A stretch of DNA of 64,000 bases, from contig NZ_SMGK01000005.1 of assembly GCF_004339725.1 (NCBI RefSeq), positions 124,001 through 188,000 of the forward strand. Reading direction: 5' to 3'. The stretch comes from Acidipila rosea. Lineage in GTDB: Bacteria; Acidobacteriota; Terriglobia; Terriglobales; Acidobacteriaceae. Below, piece by piece: positions 35,948 to 43,590 of the stretch (positions within the stretch are counted from its first letter, which is position 1; the number at the start of each line of letters is the position of its first letter). The notes below the pieces were generated by a model that did no database searches, was not told where the DNA came from, and was given only the letters and a program-made list of their open reading frames with translations. Position numbers and translations under genes: made by a program.

Positions 35948-37036
35948 TTGAAGAAATGGTCGGCCCTGTCTTTGGATATTGTGCTTCTGGCTGCCCTTGC
36001 GCTGGCGCCACTCTATCTGTCTGCCTATCACCTGTCGTTGCTGGGGCGCTTTCTTGCGCTGGCTGTCCTGTCGCTGGGAATCTCAGTGATCTGGGGATGG
36101 GGAGGAATTCTGAGCCTGGGACAAGGTGTGTTCTGGGGACTCGGCGCCTACGTGCTGGCAATGCACCTGAAACTCACGGGGCTGGCGCCGGGCGATCTTC
36201 CGGATTTTATGATGTGGAGCGGTCTGGATCACCTGCCGGCGTGGTGGAAGATTTTTGAGCATCCGGCGGTAGCGATTGCCGGAGTCGTCGTGATTCCCAC
36301 AATTGCGGGGGGACTGCTGGCGTGGCTGGTGTTCAACCGCCGCGTGAGCGGAGTCTATTTCTCACTCCTGACGCAGGCGCTTGCGCTGGCGTTTTCCACG
36401 TTGCTCATCAGTCAGCAGGCTTACACCGGAGGATTCAACGGACTGACGGACTTCAGCACTATTTTGGGGCACCCGATGATTGACCCTGGCTTCCAGCGAA
36501 ACATCTATTGGATCACGCTGGGCGTGCTTGTGCTGGCATCGATCGCCTGCCGATGGCTTACGCATACTGCGTTTGGCAGAGTGCTGGTAGCGATACGCGA
36601 TGGAGAAAGCCGGGTGCGCTTTCTCGGCTATCACCCCGCTGCTTATAAAACGATCGCCTTCGCGTTCGGGGCCATGCTCGCCGGTATTTCAGGCGCGCTC
36701 TATGTCGTGCATGTCGGGGTGATTTCACCCGCGATGGTGGGCGTGATTCCATCCATTGAAATGGTGATTGCGGTGGCAGTAGGTGGACGATCCAGCCTGA
36801 CGGGTGTGGTGCTGGGAACGCTGCTGGTGAATTTTGGCAAGGATTGGATCAGCAGCGCGATGCCAGAGATGTGGCAGCTGGCGATGGGCGCTCTCTTCAT
36901 TCTGGTGGTCACTGCTCTTCCGCAGGGGCTCGCAGGAATTCCGGGTTTAGTCGAGAAGCTGGTGCTGTGGAGCAAAGGGAAGCGCGAAGCAAAGATGGCC
37001 GATCAGCCGGCAATTGCGCTGGTTGAAAAAGACTGA
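35948..37036 (+). CDS. urtC: Urea ABC transporter permease UrtC
   Basis: The LivM-type permease has about 362 residues from the TTG at 35948, which is preceded by AAAGAGG; the frame is open further upstream inside urtB but without a good site. About ten membrane helices and GISVIWGWGGILSLGQGVFWGLGAYV are typical of UrtC, as are GGFNGLTDF and VLVAIRDGESRVRFLGYHP. Together with UrtB it forms the membrane channel. Confidence 0.93.
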   Translation: MKKWSALSLDIVLLAALALAPLYLSAYHLSLLGRFLALAVLSLGISVIWGWGGILSLGQGVFWGLGAYVLAMHLKLTGLAPGDLPDFMMWSGLDHLPAWWKIFEHPAVAIAGVVVIPTIAGGLLAWLVFNRRVSGVYFSLLTQALALAFSTLLISQQAYTGGFNGLTDFSTILGHPMIDPGFQRNIYWITLGVLVLASIACRWLTHTAFGRVLVAIRDGESRVRFLGYHPAAYKTIAFAFGAMLAGISGALYVVHVGVISPAMVGVIPSIEMVIAVAVGGRSSLTGVVLGTLLVNFGKDWISSAMPEMWQLAMGALFILVVTALPQGLAGIPGLVEKLVLWSKGKREAKMADQPAIALVEKD

Positions 37037-37051
37037 TTGAGCGAGGGGATT

Positions 37052-37810
37052 ATGGGAACTCCACTATTGTCGGTTGAAAACGTGACGGTGAGCTTCAATG
37101 GCTTCAACGCCCTTGATGGCATGAGCCTGCATCTGATGCCAACCTCCATCCGCGTACTGATTGGACCAAATGGCGCAGGAAAATCTACCCTGCTCGATAC
37201 GATTATTGGCCATGTACGTCCCTCTGCCGGAAGAGTTGTGTTCAAAGGGCATGAGATCACGCGCATGGATGAGTACAAAATTGTGCGGCGGGGAATCTGC
37301 CGCAAGTTTCAGGCGCCGGGGATCCTCGACAATCTGACCGTTGCGGAGAATCTGAACCTGGCGGCGCGTCGTCATCGCGAGTGCTGGAGATCGTTTTCTG
37401 TGGGACTCAACAAGGAAGTTCGTGCGCAGGTAGAGCGCGTGCTGACGCTGGTGGGGCTGAACGACAGGAAGCATGCGCTGGCCGGGCAGCTGTCCCACGG
37501 GCAAAAGCAGTGGCTGGAGATTGGCATGGTGGTGGCTTCAGATGCCGAACTGCTGCTGCTGGATGAGCCTGCTGCAGGAATGTCGCACGATGAGTCGGCG
37601 CAGACCGCAGCGCTGATACGTGAGCTTGCAAAGCAGCACAGCCTTCTTGTGATCGACCATGATATGGCGTTCGTTGATCAACTGGACGCGCCGGTGAGCG
37701 TGATGCACATGGGCCGCATGTTGAGAGAGGGAACGCTCGAAGAGATCCGGAATGATCCGCAGATTGCTGCTGTCTACCTGGGCCGGGTGAAGGAGGTGTC
37801 CGTTGCTTGA
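37052..37810 (+). CDS. urtD: Urea ABC transporter ATPase UrtD
   Basis: The 252-residue ATPase of the LivG type has Walker A GPNGAGKST, signature LSHGQKQWLEIGM, Walker B LLLLDEPAAGMS and switch His in VIDHDMAFV. The LSHGQ form of the signature is typical for UrtD. ATG 37052 with GAGGGG five bases upstream is preferred over the TTG at 37039. The last eight bases overlap urtE, so translation is coupled. Confidence 0.94.
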   Translation: MGTPLLSVENVTVSFNGFNALDGMSLHLMPTSIRVLIGPNGAGKSTLLDTIIGHVRPSAGRVVFKGHEITRMDEYKIVRRGICRKFQAPGILDNLTVAENLNLAARRHRECWRSFSVGLNKEVRAQVERVLTLVGLNDRKHALAGQLSHGQKQWLEIGMVVASDAELLLLDEPAAGMSHDESAQTAALIRELAKQHSLLVIDHDMAFVDQLDAPVSVMHMGRMLREGTLEEIRNDPQIAAVYLGRVKEVSVA

Positions 37811-38510
37811 ACTGGAAGGAATCTGTGCTGCCTACGGAAAGAGCCGCGTGCTCGAAAATGTTCATCTATCGATCGCGCCAGCAGAGTCAGTGACGCTGCT
37901 GGGACGGAACGGGGTGGGTAAGACGACACTGTTGCGCACGATTGTAGGGCTGCATCCGGTGAGCCAGGGTACGGTGAGGTTTGCGGGGGAAGAGGTCACG
38001 CACAGTGCGGCGTATCAGAGAGCAAGAAAGGGAATCGGGTATGTTCCCCAGGGGAGGGGCATTTTTCCGCATCTGACGGTGGAGGAAAATCTCCGCCTAG
38101 GATCAGCATCCGCACGGAAAGGCGAGCACAACGGTGGGGACGCCATTCCGGCACACATTTTTGAACTGTTCCCGTTACTGCGCCGCGTGCCGAATCGCAA
38201 GGGCGGCGTGTTGAGCGGAGGCGAGCAGCAGCAGTTAGCTATTGCGCGTGCGATGGTGGCCCAGCCGAAGCTCCTGATACTGGATGAGCCCACGGAGGGA
38301 ATCCAGCCGTCGATTGTCCAGCAGATTGAAGAGATCCTGCGCGAGATTCGCACACGGCTGAAGGTAGCCATTCTCCTGGTGGAGCAATATCTGGATTTTG
38401 CCTGGTCCATTGCGGACAGATTTTATGTGATGCGGCGCGGACGAATTGTGGAAAATGGAAGTCCGAGAGATTCCGACCCGGCCAGCATTCATCACTTGCT
38501 AAGTGTTTGA
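37803..38510 (+). CDS. urtE: Urea ABC transporter ATPase UrtE
   Basis: The 235-residue LivF-type ATPase has Walker A GRNGVGKTT, signature LSGGEQQQLAIARAM, Walker B LLILDEPTEGIQPS, and a C-terminal LVEQYLDFAWSIADRFYVM. It starts at TTG 37803 with a strong AAGGAGGTG upstream, overlapping urtD by eight bases. It closes the urt operon and converges on the GAF-ANTAR gene with 18 bases between the stop codons; no terminator hairpin is seen there. Confidence 0.94.
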   Translation: MLELEGICAAYGKSRVLENVHLSIAPAESVTLLGRNGVGKTTLLRTIVGLHPVSQGTVRFAGEEVTHSAAYQRARKGIGYVPQGRGIFPHLTVEENLRLGSASARKGEHNGGDAIPAHIFELFPLLRRVPNRKGGVLSGGEQQQLAIARAMVAQPKLLILDEPTEGIQPSIVQQIEEILREIRTRLKVAILLVEQYLDFAWSIADRFYVMRRGRIVENGSPRDSDPASIHHLLSV

Positions 38511-38528
38511 GATTCGCGCTGCCGGGGC

Positions 38529-39278
38529 TTAGCTCGGCTGGCGTTTGCGGCGCAGTTCATCGCTGAGCACGACCGCCTCTGCGATCTCGCGCATCGACTT
38601 GCGTCGCTGGCGGCTCTCTTGCTGGAGGGCGAGATAAGCCTCCTCTTCCTTGATGTGCAGATCATTCTGAAGAATGCTCTTCGCGCGGTCGACAAGCTTT
38701 CTTGTCTCGAGTTGAGCGGACAGCTCAATGTTCTCTGACTCGAGACGGGCGCGCTCAATCTCGGCGCCGACCAGGAAGCCGATCATGGAAAGCAGTCGCA
38801 CTTCCTCCGCCGTGTGGTGGTAGGGCTTCCGGTGCTGGACGTTGATGACGCCCACGAGCTTTCCCCTGCACAGGATTGGCACAGAGAGGAATGCTTCAAA
38901 CAAATCTTCCGGGAGGGAATGGACCAGCTTGAAGCGAGGATCGCGGAGGGCCTTTGCAGGAATGGCCGCGGGCTTGAGATGTTCCGCCACCCAGCCAGTG
39001 ATGCCCTGCCCGACGCTGATGCCGAGTTGATCGACCACGTCTGTGTGGGGGTTTTTAGAGGCGCGGAGCACCAGACGGTCCTGCTCCAGAACATAAACGA
39101 AGCAGGAGTCGCACTGCAGAATGGACGAGACGAAGTTCACGATACGTTCGAGCACTGCATGCAGTTCATGAGCCGTGGCGATGCGCGTGCCAATTTCGTG
39201 AAGAAATTCGATGTCCTGCTGCCTGGAATCAGGGGTTTCCAGTTCGGCCGGTTGTGTAGAACTATTCTGAGTTTTCAC
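38529..39278 (-). CDS. GAF-ANTAR domain protein, probable RNA-binding antiterminator
   Basis: The C-terminal 60 residues form an ANTAR domain (LETRKLVDRAKSILQNDLHI, then EEEAYLALQQESRQRRKSMREIAEAVV), the three-helix unit that binds RNA hairpins and prevents early termination in AmiR, NasR and EutV. Before it is a GAF domain (about residues 25-175) with FLHEIGTRIATAHELHAVLERIV and a C-V-Y pocket, the likely sensor. The frame is open to 39503, but those extra 75 residues look untranslated and a TACAAT box falls inside them, so GTG 39278 is proposed. It sits tail-to-tail with urtE; a role in urea or nitrogen control is inferred. Confidence 0.82.
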   Translation of the reverse strand: MKTQNSSTQPAELETPDSRQQDIEFLHEIGTRIATAHELHAVLERIVNFVSSILQCDSCFVYVLEQDRLVLRASKNPHTDVVDQLGISVGQGITGWVAEHLKPAAIPAKALRDPRFKLVHSLPEDLFEAFLSVPILCRGKLVGVINVQHRKPYHHTAEEVRLLSMIGFLVGAEIERARLESENIELSAQLETRKLVDRAKSILQNDLHIKEEEAYLALQQESRQRRKSMREIAEAVVLSDELRRKRQPS

Positions 39279-39620
39279 GGGATGTTTATGGAGTTGCTGG
39301 TGGAATCGAAGTGGCCCGACTACTGTAAGTACTGATTGTATGCGAATCGCACCCAAGATGAAGCGCAAAATATCGGCGCCAGATGGATGTTGCGGTCTCC
39401 GTGCGAAGAGCCTGCGCGTACTTTGAGGAGCTACGACGGGTGCGCCTCCGAGCCAGCCGGATTCGATAGCCAGGGGCTGTTCCATTGCCGCAAGCGTGAT
39501 CAAAAACTATTCGGAATCAGCGTGTGGATGACGCGCAGGTGTATTTAATCCTGTGCGGATATTGTTGATAACGCCAGCCTAATGACACTATGGAAAGTGA
39601 AGGAGGGCTGCACTCATCCG

Positions 39621-41222
39621 ATGGATCACGTGAACTACATTCTGGTGCTGCTGATTGGCCTACTATGCTCTGTGGCGGCGGTGGCCGGGCTGGCACGCCG
39701 GTTTGCCATTTCCTATCCCATTGTTCTCGTGGTGTTCGGGTTGCTGTGTTCGCTGCTGCCACACATTCCACGCATCCCGCTGCCGCCCTCGGTGGTGTTC
39801 CTGGTGATTCTGCCGCCCCTTCTTTATGTGGCGGCGTGGCAGACGTCGTGGCGAGAGTTCAAATACAACCTGGTGTCGATCTCGAGCCTGGCTGTACTGC
39901 TGGTCTTCTTTACCGCTGTTGGCGTGGCCTTTGCAGCGAAGTGGTGGCTGCCGGGATTCAACTGGCAGCTCGGATTTCTGCTGGGGGCTGTGGTCTCGCC
40001 AACCGACGCCGTCGCTGCGACCTCAATCGCGCGCAAGGTAGGAATGCCACAGCGCATCGTGGATCTGCTTGAAGGTGAGAGCCTGCTCAACGATGCGACC
40101 GGGCTGCTAGCGTTGGAGTTCGGTGTGGAGATGGTGCTGCAGGGGACCGCTCCAACCATAGGTCGCGGCATACTCGAGTTCGCCTGGCTGACGGTAGGAG
40201 GACTGCTTGTAGGTCTGGTGATTGGATGGGTGGTCACATGGCTGGAACGCTGGGTGGATGACGGGCCAGTCGAGATCGCTCTGTCGCTGATCGTGCCGTA
40301 TGCTGCCTACCTGACGGGGGAAGCGGTGAAGGGCTCAGGCGTGATTGCGGTCGTGGTATGCGGTCTGTTCGTAAGCCGGCGCAGTTCGGACTTTTTTTCC
40401 CCGGGTGTACGGTTACAAGCCGTGGCAGTGTGGGACGCGCTGGAGTTTCTGCTGAACGGGTTGGTGTTCGTGCTCATCGGCCTGCAGCTTCCGTATGTAT
40501 TGGATGGGATTCATGGACAAAGCAAGCTGGGCCTGCTGGGATATGGCGTTGCCTTCTCAGCCATTCTGGTGCTGCTGCGTATGGTCTGGATGTATCCCGC
40601 AGCAAGCGCAGCGTGGTGGGTGCGAGCGCGCATTGCGAAGCAGGCGTATGAACGTCCGAGAGCAAACCAGGTTTTTGTGGTGGGATGGACGGGGATGCGC
40701 GGCGTTGTTGCGTTGGCCGCGGCTAACTCACTACCTCTTACCCTCAATGACGGAAGCCCGTTTCCTCAGCGAAGCTTTATCATCTTCCTGACCTTTTCCC
40801 TCATCCTGGTAACACTCGTTCTGCAGGGTCTTTCGTTGCCCTGGCTGATCCGTGTCTTACGCATTTCGAAAGAAAATACGCAGTTCTGCGAAGAAGTAGA
40901 GGCGAGACAACTGCTGTTGAAGGCGGCAATCGACTTCCTTGGTGAACGCAGGAGGTCAGCGGAGGGAGAACATGAGGTGCATCTCTATGAGGATCTGCTG
41001 CACGAGTATCAACATAAGCTGGAAGAGATCGACGGCTGTGCGCCGGACGGAAGCGATCCGGTAAGAGATTCGAATGGACTCACGATGAGCAATCTTCTGT
41101 TGGATACGATCCGGCGGGAGCGCGAAGAGCTGAACCTTTTACGGGCCCATGGGAGGATCGGGGATAGCGTGCATCGCAGCCTGGAGCGAGAGCTCGATCT
41201 AAGCGAGATCCGGCTTGCATAG
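39621..41222 (+). CDS. CPA1 family sodium/proton antiporter
   Basis: The protein has about 533 residues from ATG 39621, twelve or so membrane helices and a cytoplasmic tail of about 110 residues. Core motifs of the CPA1 group are GAVVSPTDAVAATSI and GESLLNDATGLLALE, with the Asp pair needed for ion exchange, and GWTGMRGVVALAAANSLP. It should export Na+ or K+ in exchange for protons at the inner membrane. The frame is open from an ATG at 39582; an AAGGAGGG lies 13 bases before 39621. Confidence 0.9.
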   Translation: MDHVNYILVLLIGLLCSVAAVAGLARRFAISYPIVLVVFGLLCSLLPHIPRIPLPPSVVFLVILPPLLYVAAWQTSWREFKYNLVSISSLAVLLVFFTAVGVAFAAKWWLPGFNWQLGFLLGAVVSPTDAVAATSIARKVGMPQRIVDLLEGESLLNDATGLLALEFGVEMVLQGTAPTIGRGILEFAWLTVGGLLVGLVIGWVVTWLERWVDDGPVEIALSLIVPYAAYLTGEAVKGSGVIAVVVCGLFVSRRSSDFFSPGVRLQAVAVWDALEFLLNGLVFVLIGLQLPYVLDGIHGQSKLGLLGYGVAFSAILVLLRMVWMYPAASAAWWVRARIAKQAYERPRANQVFVVGWTGMRGVVALAAANSLPLTLNDGSPFPQRSFIIFLTFSLILVTLVLQGLSLPWLIRVLRISKENTQFCEEVEARQLLLKAAIDFLGERRRSAEGEHEVHLYEDLLHEYQHKLEEIDGCAPDGSDPVRDSNGLTMSNLLLDTIRREREELNLLRAHGRIGDSVHRSLERELDLSEIRLA

Positions 41223-41432
41223 TATGTTTGCGTGGTTGGAGCGCGAGGTCTCCAAATTGTTCTCGAGATAGCAGTATCAGTGAAACAGGCTCGCCGGCTG
41301 CACTTTCATCGTGAGGGACATTGTTTCCGCTCCTCCGCGGAGATTGTACAGCCGACCTGATCGTAATCGTCCTACCGCGAGCCGGCAGCTAGAGTGGAGT
41401 TCGGCCGCCGGTTGCAGCGAAGATTTCTCCAG

Positions 41433-41561
41433 AGATGGCGAGTATCCCGCAGCGATCATGTCATTCCGCGTCAGGGTTAGAGCGAAGCGGCCCGAAGAGT
41501 AGAAGGCAGGATGATCGGGTGGAGCTACGTGCTTCAGCACCTGTTGTTCGACGGGCGCCAT
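41433..41561 (-). pseudogene. Fragment of a CgeB-like glycosyltransferase
   Basis: About 40 residues on the minus strand read VEQQVLKHVAPPDHPAFYSS then GRFALTLTRNDMIAAGYSPS. From memory this resembles the part of CgeB-type glycosyltransferases before the sugar-nucleotide loop. The homology stops abruptly after GYSPS and the rest of the frame reads as noise. The parts on both sides are missing, so this is a relic. The rest of the 380-base gap 41223-41602 shows nothing I recognise. Confidence 0.45.
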
Positions 41562-41602
41562 GGCTGTAACTAAACTTGATGAACTGGATTTGATTCATCG
41601 CT

Positions 41603-42097
41603 ATGCGCCACAAAGATATCTATCTTGCTCCGCTTCTCGAAGCTGCATTGATAGCGGTGATCGCACTGGGCGGCTGGGTGAGCCACAGTCCGCTTGTCTT
41701 TGCGAGCCTCGGCCCTACTGCATTTGAACTGATCGAGACACCGGAGAGGCCGAGCGCACGTCCGTACAACATCATTGCAGGAAACATCATCGCCATTGGA
41801 GCTGCATTTTTCGCATTGTGGCTTACCGGCGCGAGAGGTGTGCCGAGCGTTTCGTCGGCCGGTGTTCCGGGGCTTCGTGTCTGGGCGGCCGTCCTTGCAG
41901 CAATGCTTACGGTCTTTGGAACATTGCTGTTGAAGGCGACACAGCCTGCTGCGCTTTCGACGACGCTGCTGATTTCTCTCGGAGTCATGCAGACACTCAA
42001 AGATGCAGGTCTCATCCTGATGGCCATCCTGTTGATGACAGCTATGGGTGAACCAATTCGTCTATGGCGCCAACGAGACAGGCAAAGAGCGCAGTAG
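41603..42097 (+). CDS. HPP family integral membrane protein
   Basis: The 164-residue protein has four or five membrane helices. FASLGPTAFELIETPERPSARPYNIIAGNIIAIGAAFFALWL matches the HPP-type family, where the name-giving residues are here changed to ERP. The family has been linked with nitrite transport in plants and cyanobacteria; the substrate here cannot be told. It stands alone, with no clear operon partner. Confidence 0.8.
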   Translation: MRHKDIYLAPLLEAALIAVIALGGWVSHSPLVFASLGPTAFELIETPERPSARPYNIIAGNIIAIGAAFFALWLTGARGVPSVSSAGVPGLRVWAAVLAAMLTVFGTLLLKATQPAALSTTLLISLGVMQTLKDAGLILMAILLMTAMGEPIRLWRQRDRQRAQ

Positions 42098-42414
42098 GAG
42101 ACACTTTAATGAAACCTCCGAAGAGCAGGCGAGCGCAGTTGTGACAGATGAATAGGTAACTTGAACGGCCGGCTCAGCGCGGCCGCTTGCGGAGGCCTCT
42201 TCTCCGCCGCTGCCATGAGGCCAAATCAAAGCTGCGTTCGTCGCCTACGTTTGAACTTCTGAGCCGACGATGTGCGGCATGTTCTGACGCACGCCCTGCG
42301 CCGAGCAATCAAGTCGCGGCATCCTGCATCCTAAGGGAAAAATGTCACGATGGTTCTCGGCGCAGAATGGCGGGAGCGATAGGAAAGGTGCAGCAAGTGG
42401 GCGTGGTCTGCAAA
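42098..42414. other. Gap without recognisable gene
   Basis: About 317 bases separate the HPP gene from the cytochrome-barrel gene. The plus frame of the downstream gene stays open through part of it, but its translation (rich in Arg, Cys and Ser) does not look like protein. I see no promoter, terminator or repeat I can support. Confidence 0.5.
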
Positions 42415-43587
42415 ATGTGTAGTCGCTTGGCCACCACTGCTGGTGTCTGGGCCGCTTACATTTCCCATTTCATTTTGGCCGCGTTCGGTTTCGTACTTTC
42501 CGTCGCGGCTGTTCCTGCCTGTGCGCAAGCCATCCACTATGCTCATCCACCCGACGCCAACAACGGCGCAGTCATCTATAACTCCGGCTGCATCGCCTGC
42601 CATGGCGCCGAAGGCAAGGGCGCTCCGCAGAGCCTCACCGTTTTCACGCGGCCTGACAGCTTTCCTGACTTCACCGCGTGCAGTCAGACCACGCCTGAGG
42701 TCGACTCCGCCTACAAATCTGTCATCGTTCATGGTGGTCCTAACTACGGCTTCTCGCAGATCATGCCGGCATTCGGACAACTTCTCACCGATCGCCAGAT
42801 CAATGATGTTGTTGCGTATCTGCGTACGTTCTGCCATAACGTACATCACTACCCACGGGGCGAACTCAATCTGCCTCGCGCCCTGGTCACGGAGAAGGCA
42901 TTCCCTGAAGACGAACTCGTGCTCTCCGCAGCCGCCAATGTCTCCGGCGCGGCCAGCAACACCATCGACGCGATCCACGAGCAGACCTTTGCTGGCCGTA
43001 ACCAGCTTGAGGTGGATGTCCCTGTCAATCACGCTGACCTCAACGGACAGGGCACCAGTGGGGTAGGCGACGTTACTGTCGGCCTCAAGCGCGAGCTCTT
43101 CTCCAGCCTCCACACTGGTTCGATCCTGAGCCTGCAAGGTGGAATTCTTCTCCCTACCGGCGATAGCCGCAGTGGATTCGGCGCAGGGGCCGCTACCTTT
43201 GAGCCGTTCGCCGCTTTTGACCAGCTATTCAAGACGAATACCTGGATTCAATTCCAGATCGGCGGCGATCTGCCGACCAACCGCAAAAACACCCCGAACA
43301 GTCTTTTCTATCGCACTGCTCTCGGGCAAACCTTCGCCCGCGATCATGGGCTCGGCCGCCAGTACAGTCCAATGGTCGAACTGCTTGCGAGACGCGACTT
43401 CACCACCGGCGCCGTAACCGACTGGGACATCCTTCCCCAGATGCAGGTCACGCTGAGTCCTCGCCAGCATGTCCGCGCCGACATTGGTGTACGCGCTCCC
43501 TTCACCGATACCCAGGGGCGCAAGCCGCAAATAGTCTTCTACGTTCTCTGGGATTGGGCGGACGGCAAATTCTGGGAAGGCTGGTAA
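42415..43587 (+). CDS. Cytochrome c domain fused to an outer-membrane beta-barrel
   Basis: From ATG 42415 the product has about 390 residues. A signal peptide ends near VPACAQA (residue 39). Residues 45-140 are a class I cytochrome c: CIACH at 59-63, axial Met in QIMPAFG near 117, and QINDVVAYLRTFC. From about 165 to the end the sequence is an amphipathic beta-barrel of the MetA-pathway/transporter type (NQLEVDVPV, GVGDVTVGLKREL, SILSLQGGILLPTGDS), ending in the aromatic WADGKFWEGW. One protein thus combines a heme carrier and a pore. It starts the pair with the pentaheme cytochrome three bases downstream. Earlier in-frame starts (42367, 42187) are possible. Confidence 0.82.
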   Translation: MCSRLATTAGVWAAYISHFILAAFGFVLSVAAVPACAQAIHYAHPPDANNGAVIYNSGCIACHGAEGKGAPQSLTVFTRPDSFPDFTACSQTTPEVDSAYKSVIVHGGPNYGFSQIMPAFGQLLTDRQINDVVAYLRTFCHNVHHYPRGELNLPRALVTEKAFPEDELVLSAAANVSGAASNTIDAIHEQTFAGRNQLEVDVPVNHADLNGQGTSGVGDVTVGLKRELFSSLHTGSILSLQGGILLPTGDSRSGFGAGAATFEPFAAFDQLFKTNTWIQFQIGGDLPTNRKNTPNSLFYRTALGQTFARDHGLGRQYSPMVELLARRDFTTGAVTDWDILPQMQVTLSPRQHVRADIGVRAPFTDTQGRKPQIVFYVLWDWADGKFWEGW

Positions 43588-43590
43588 CCG

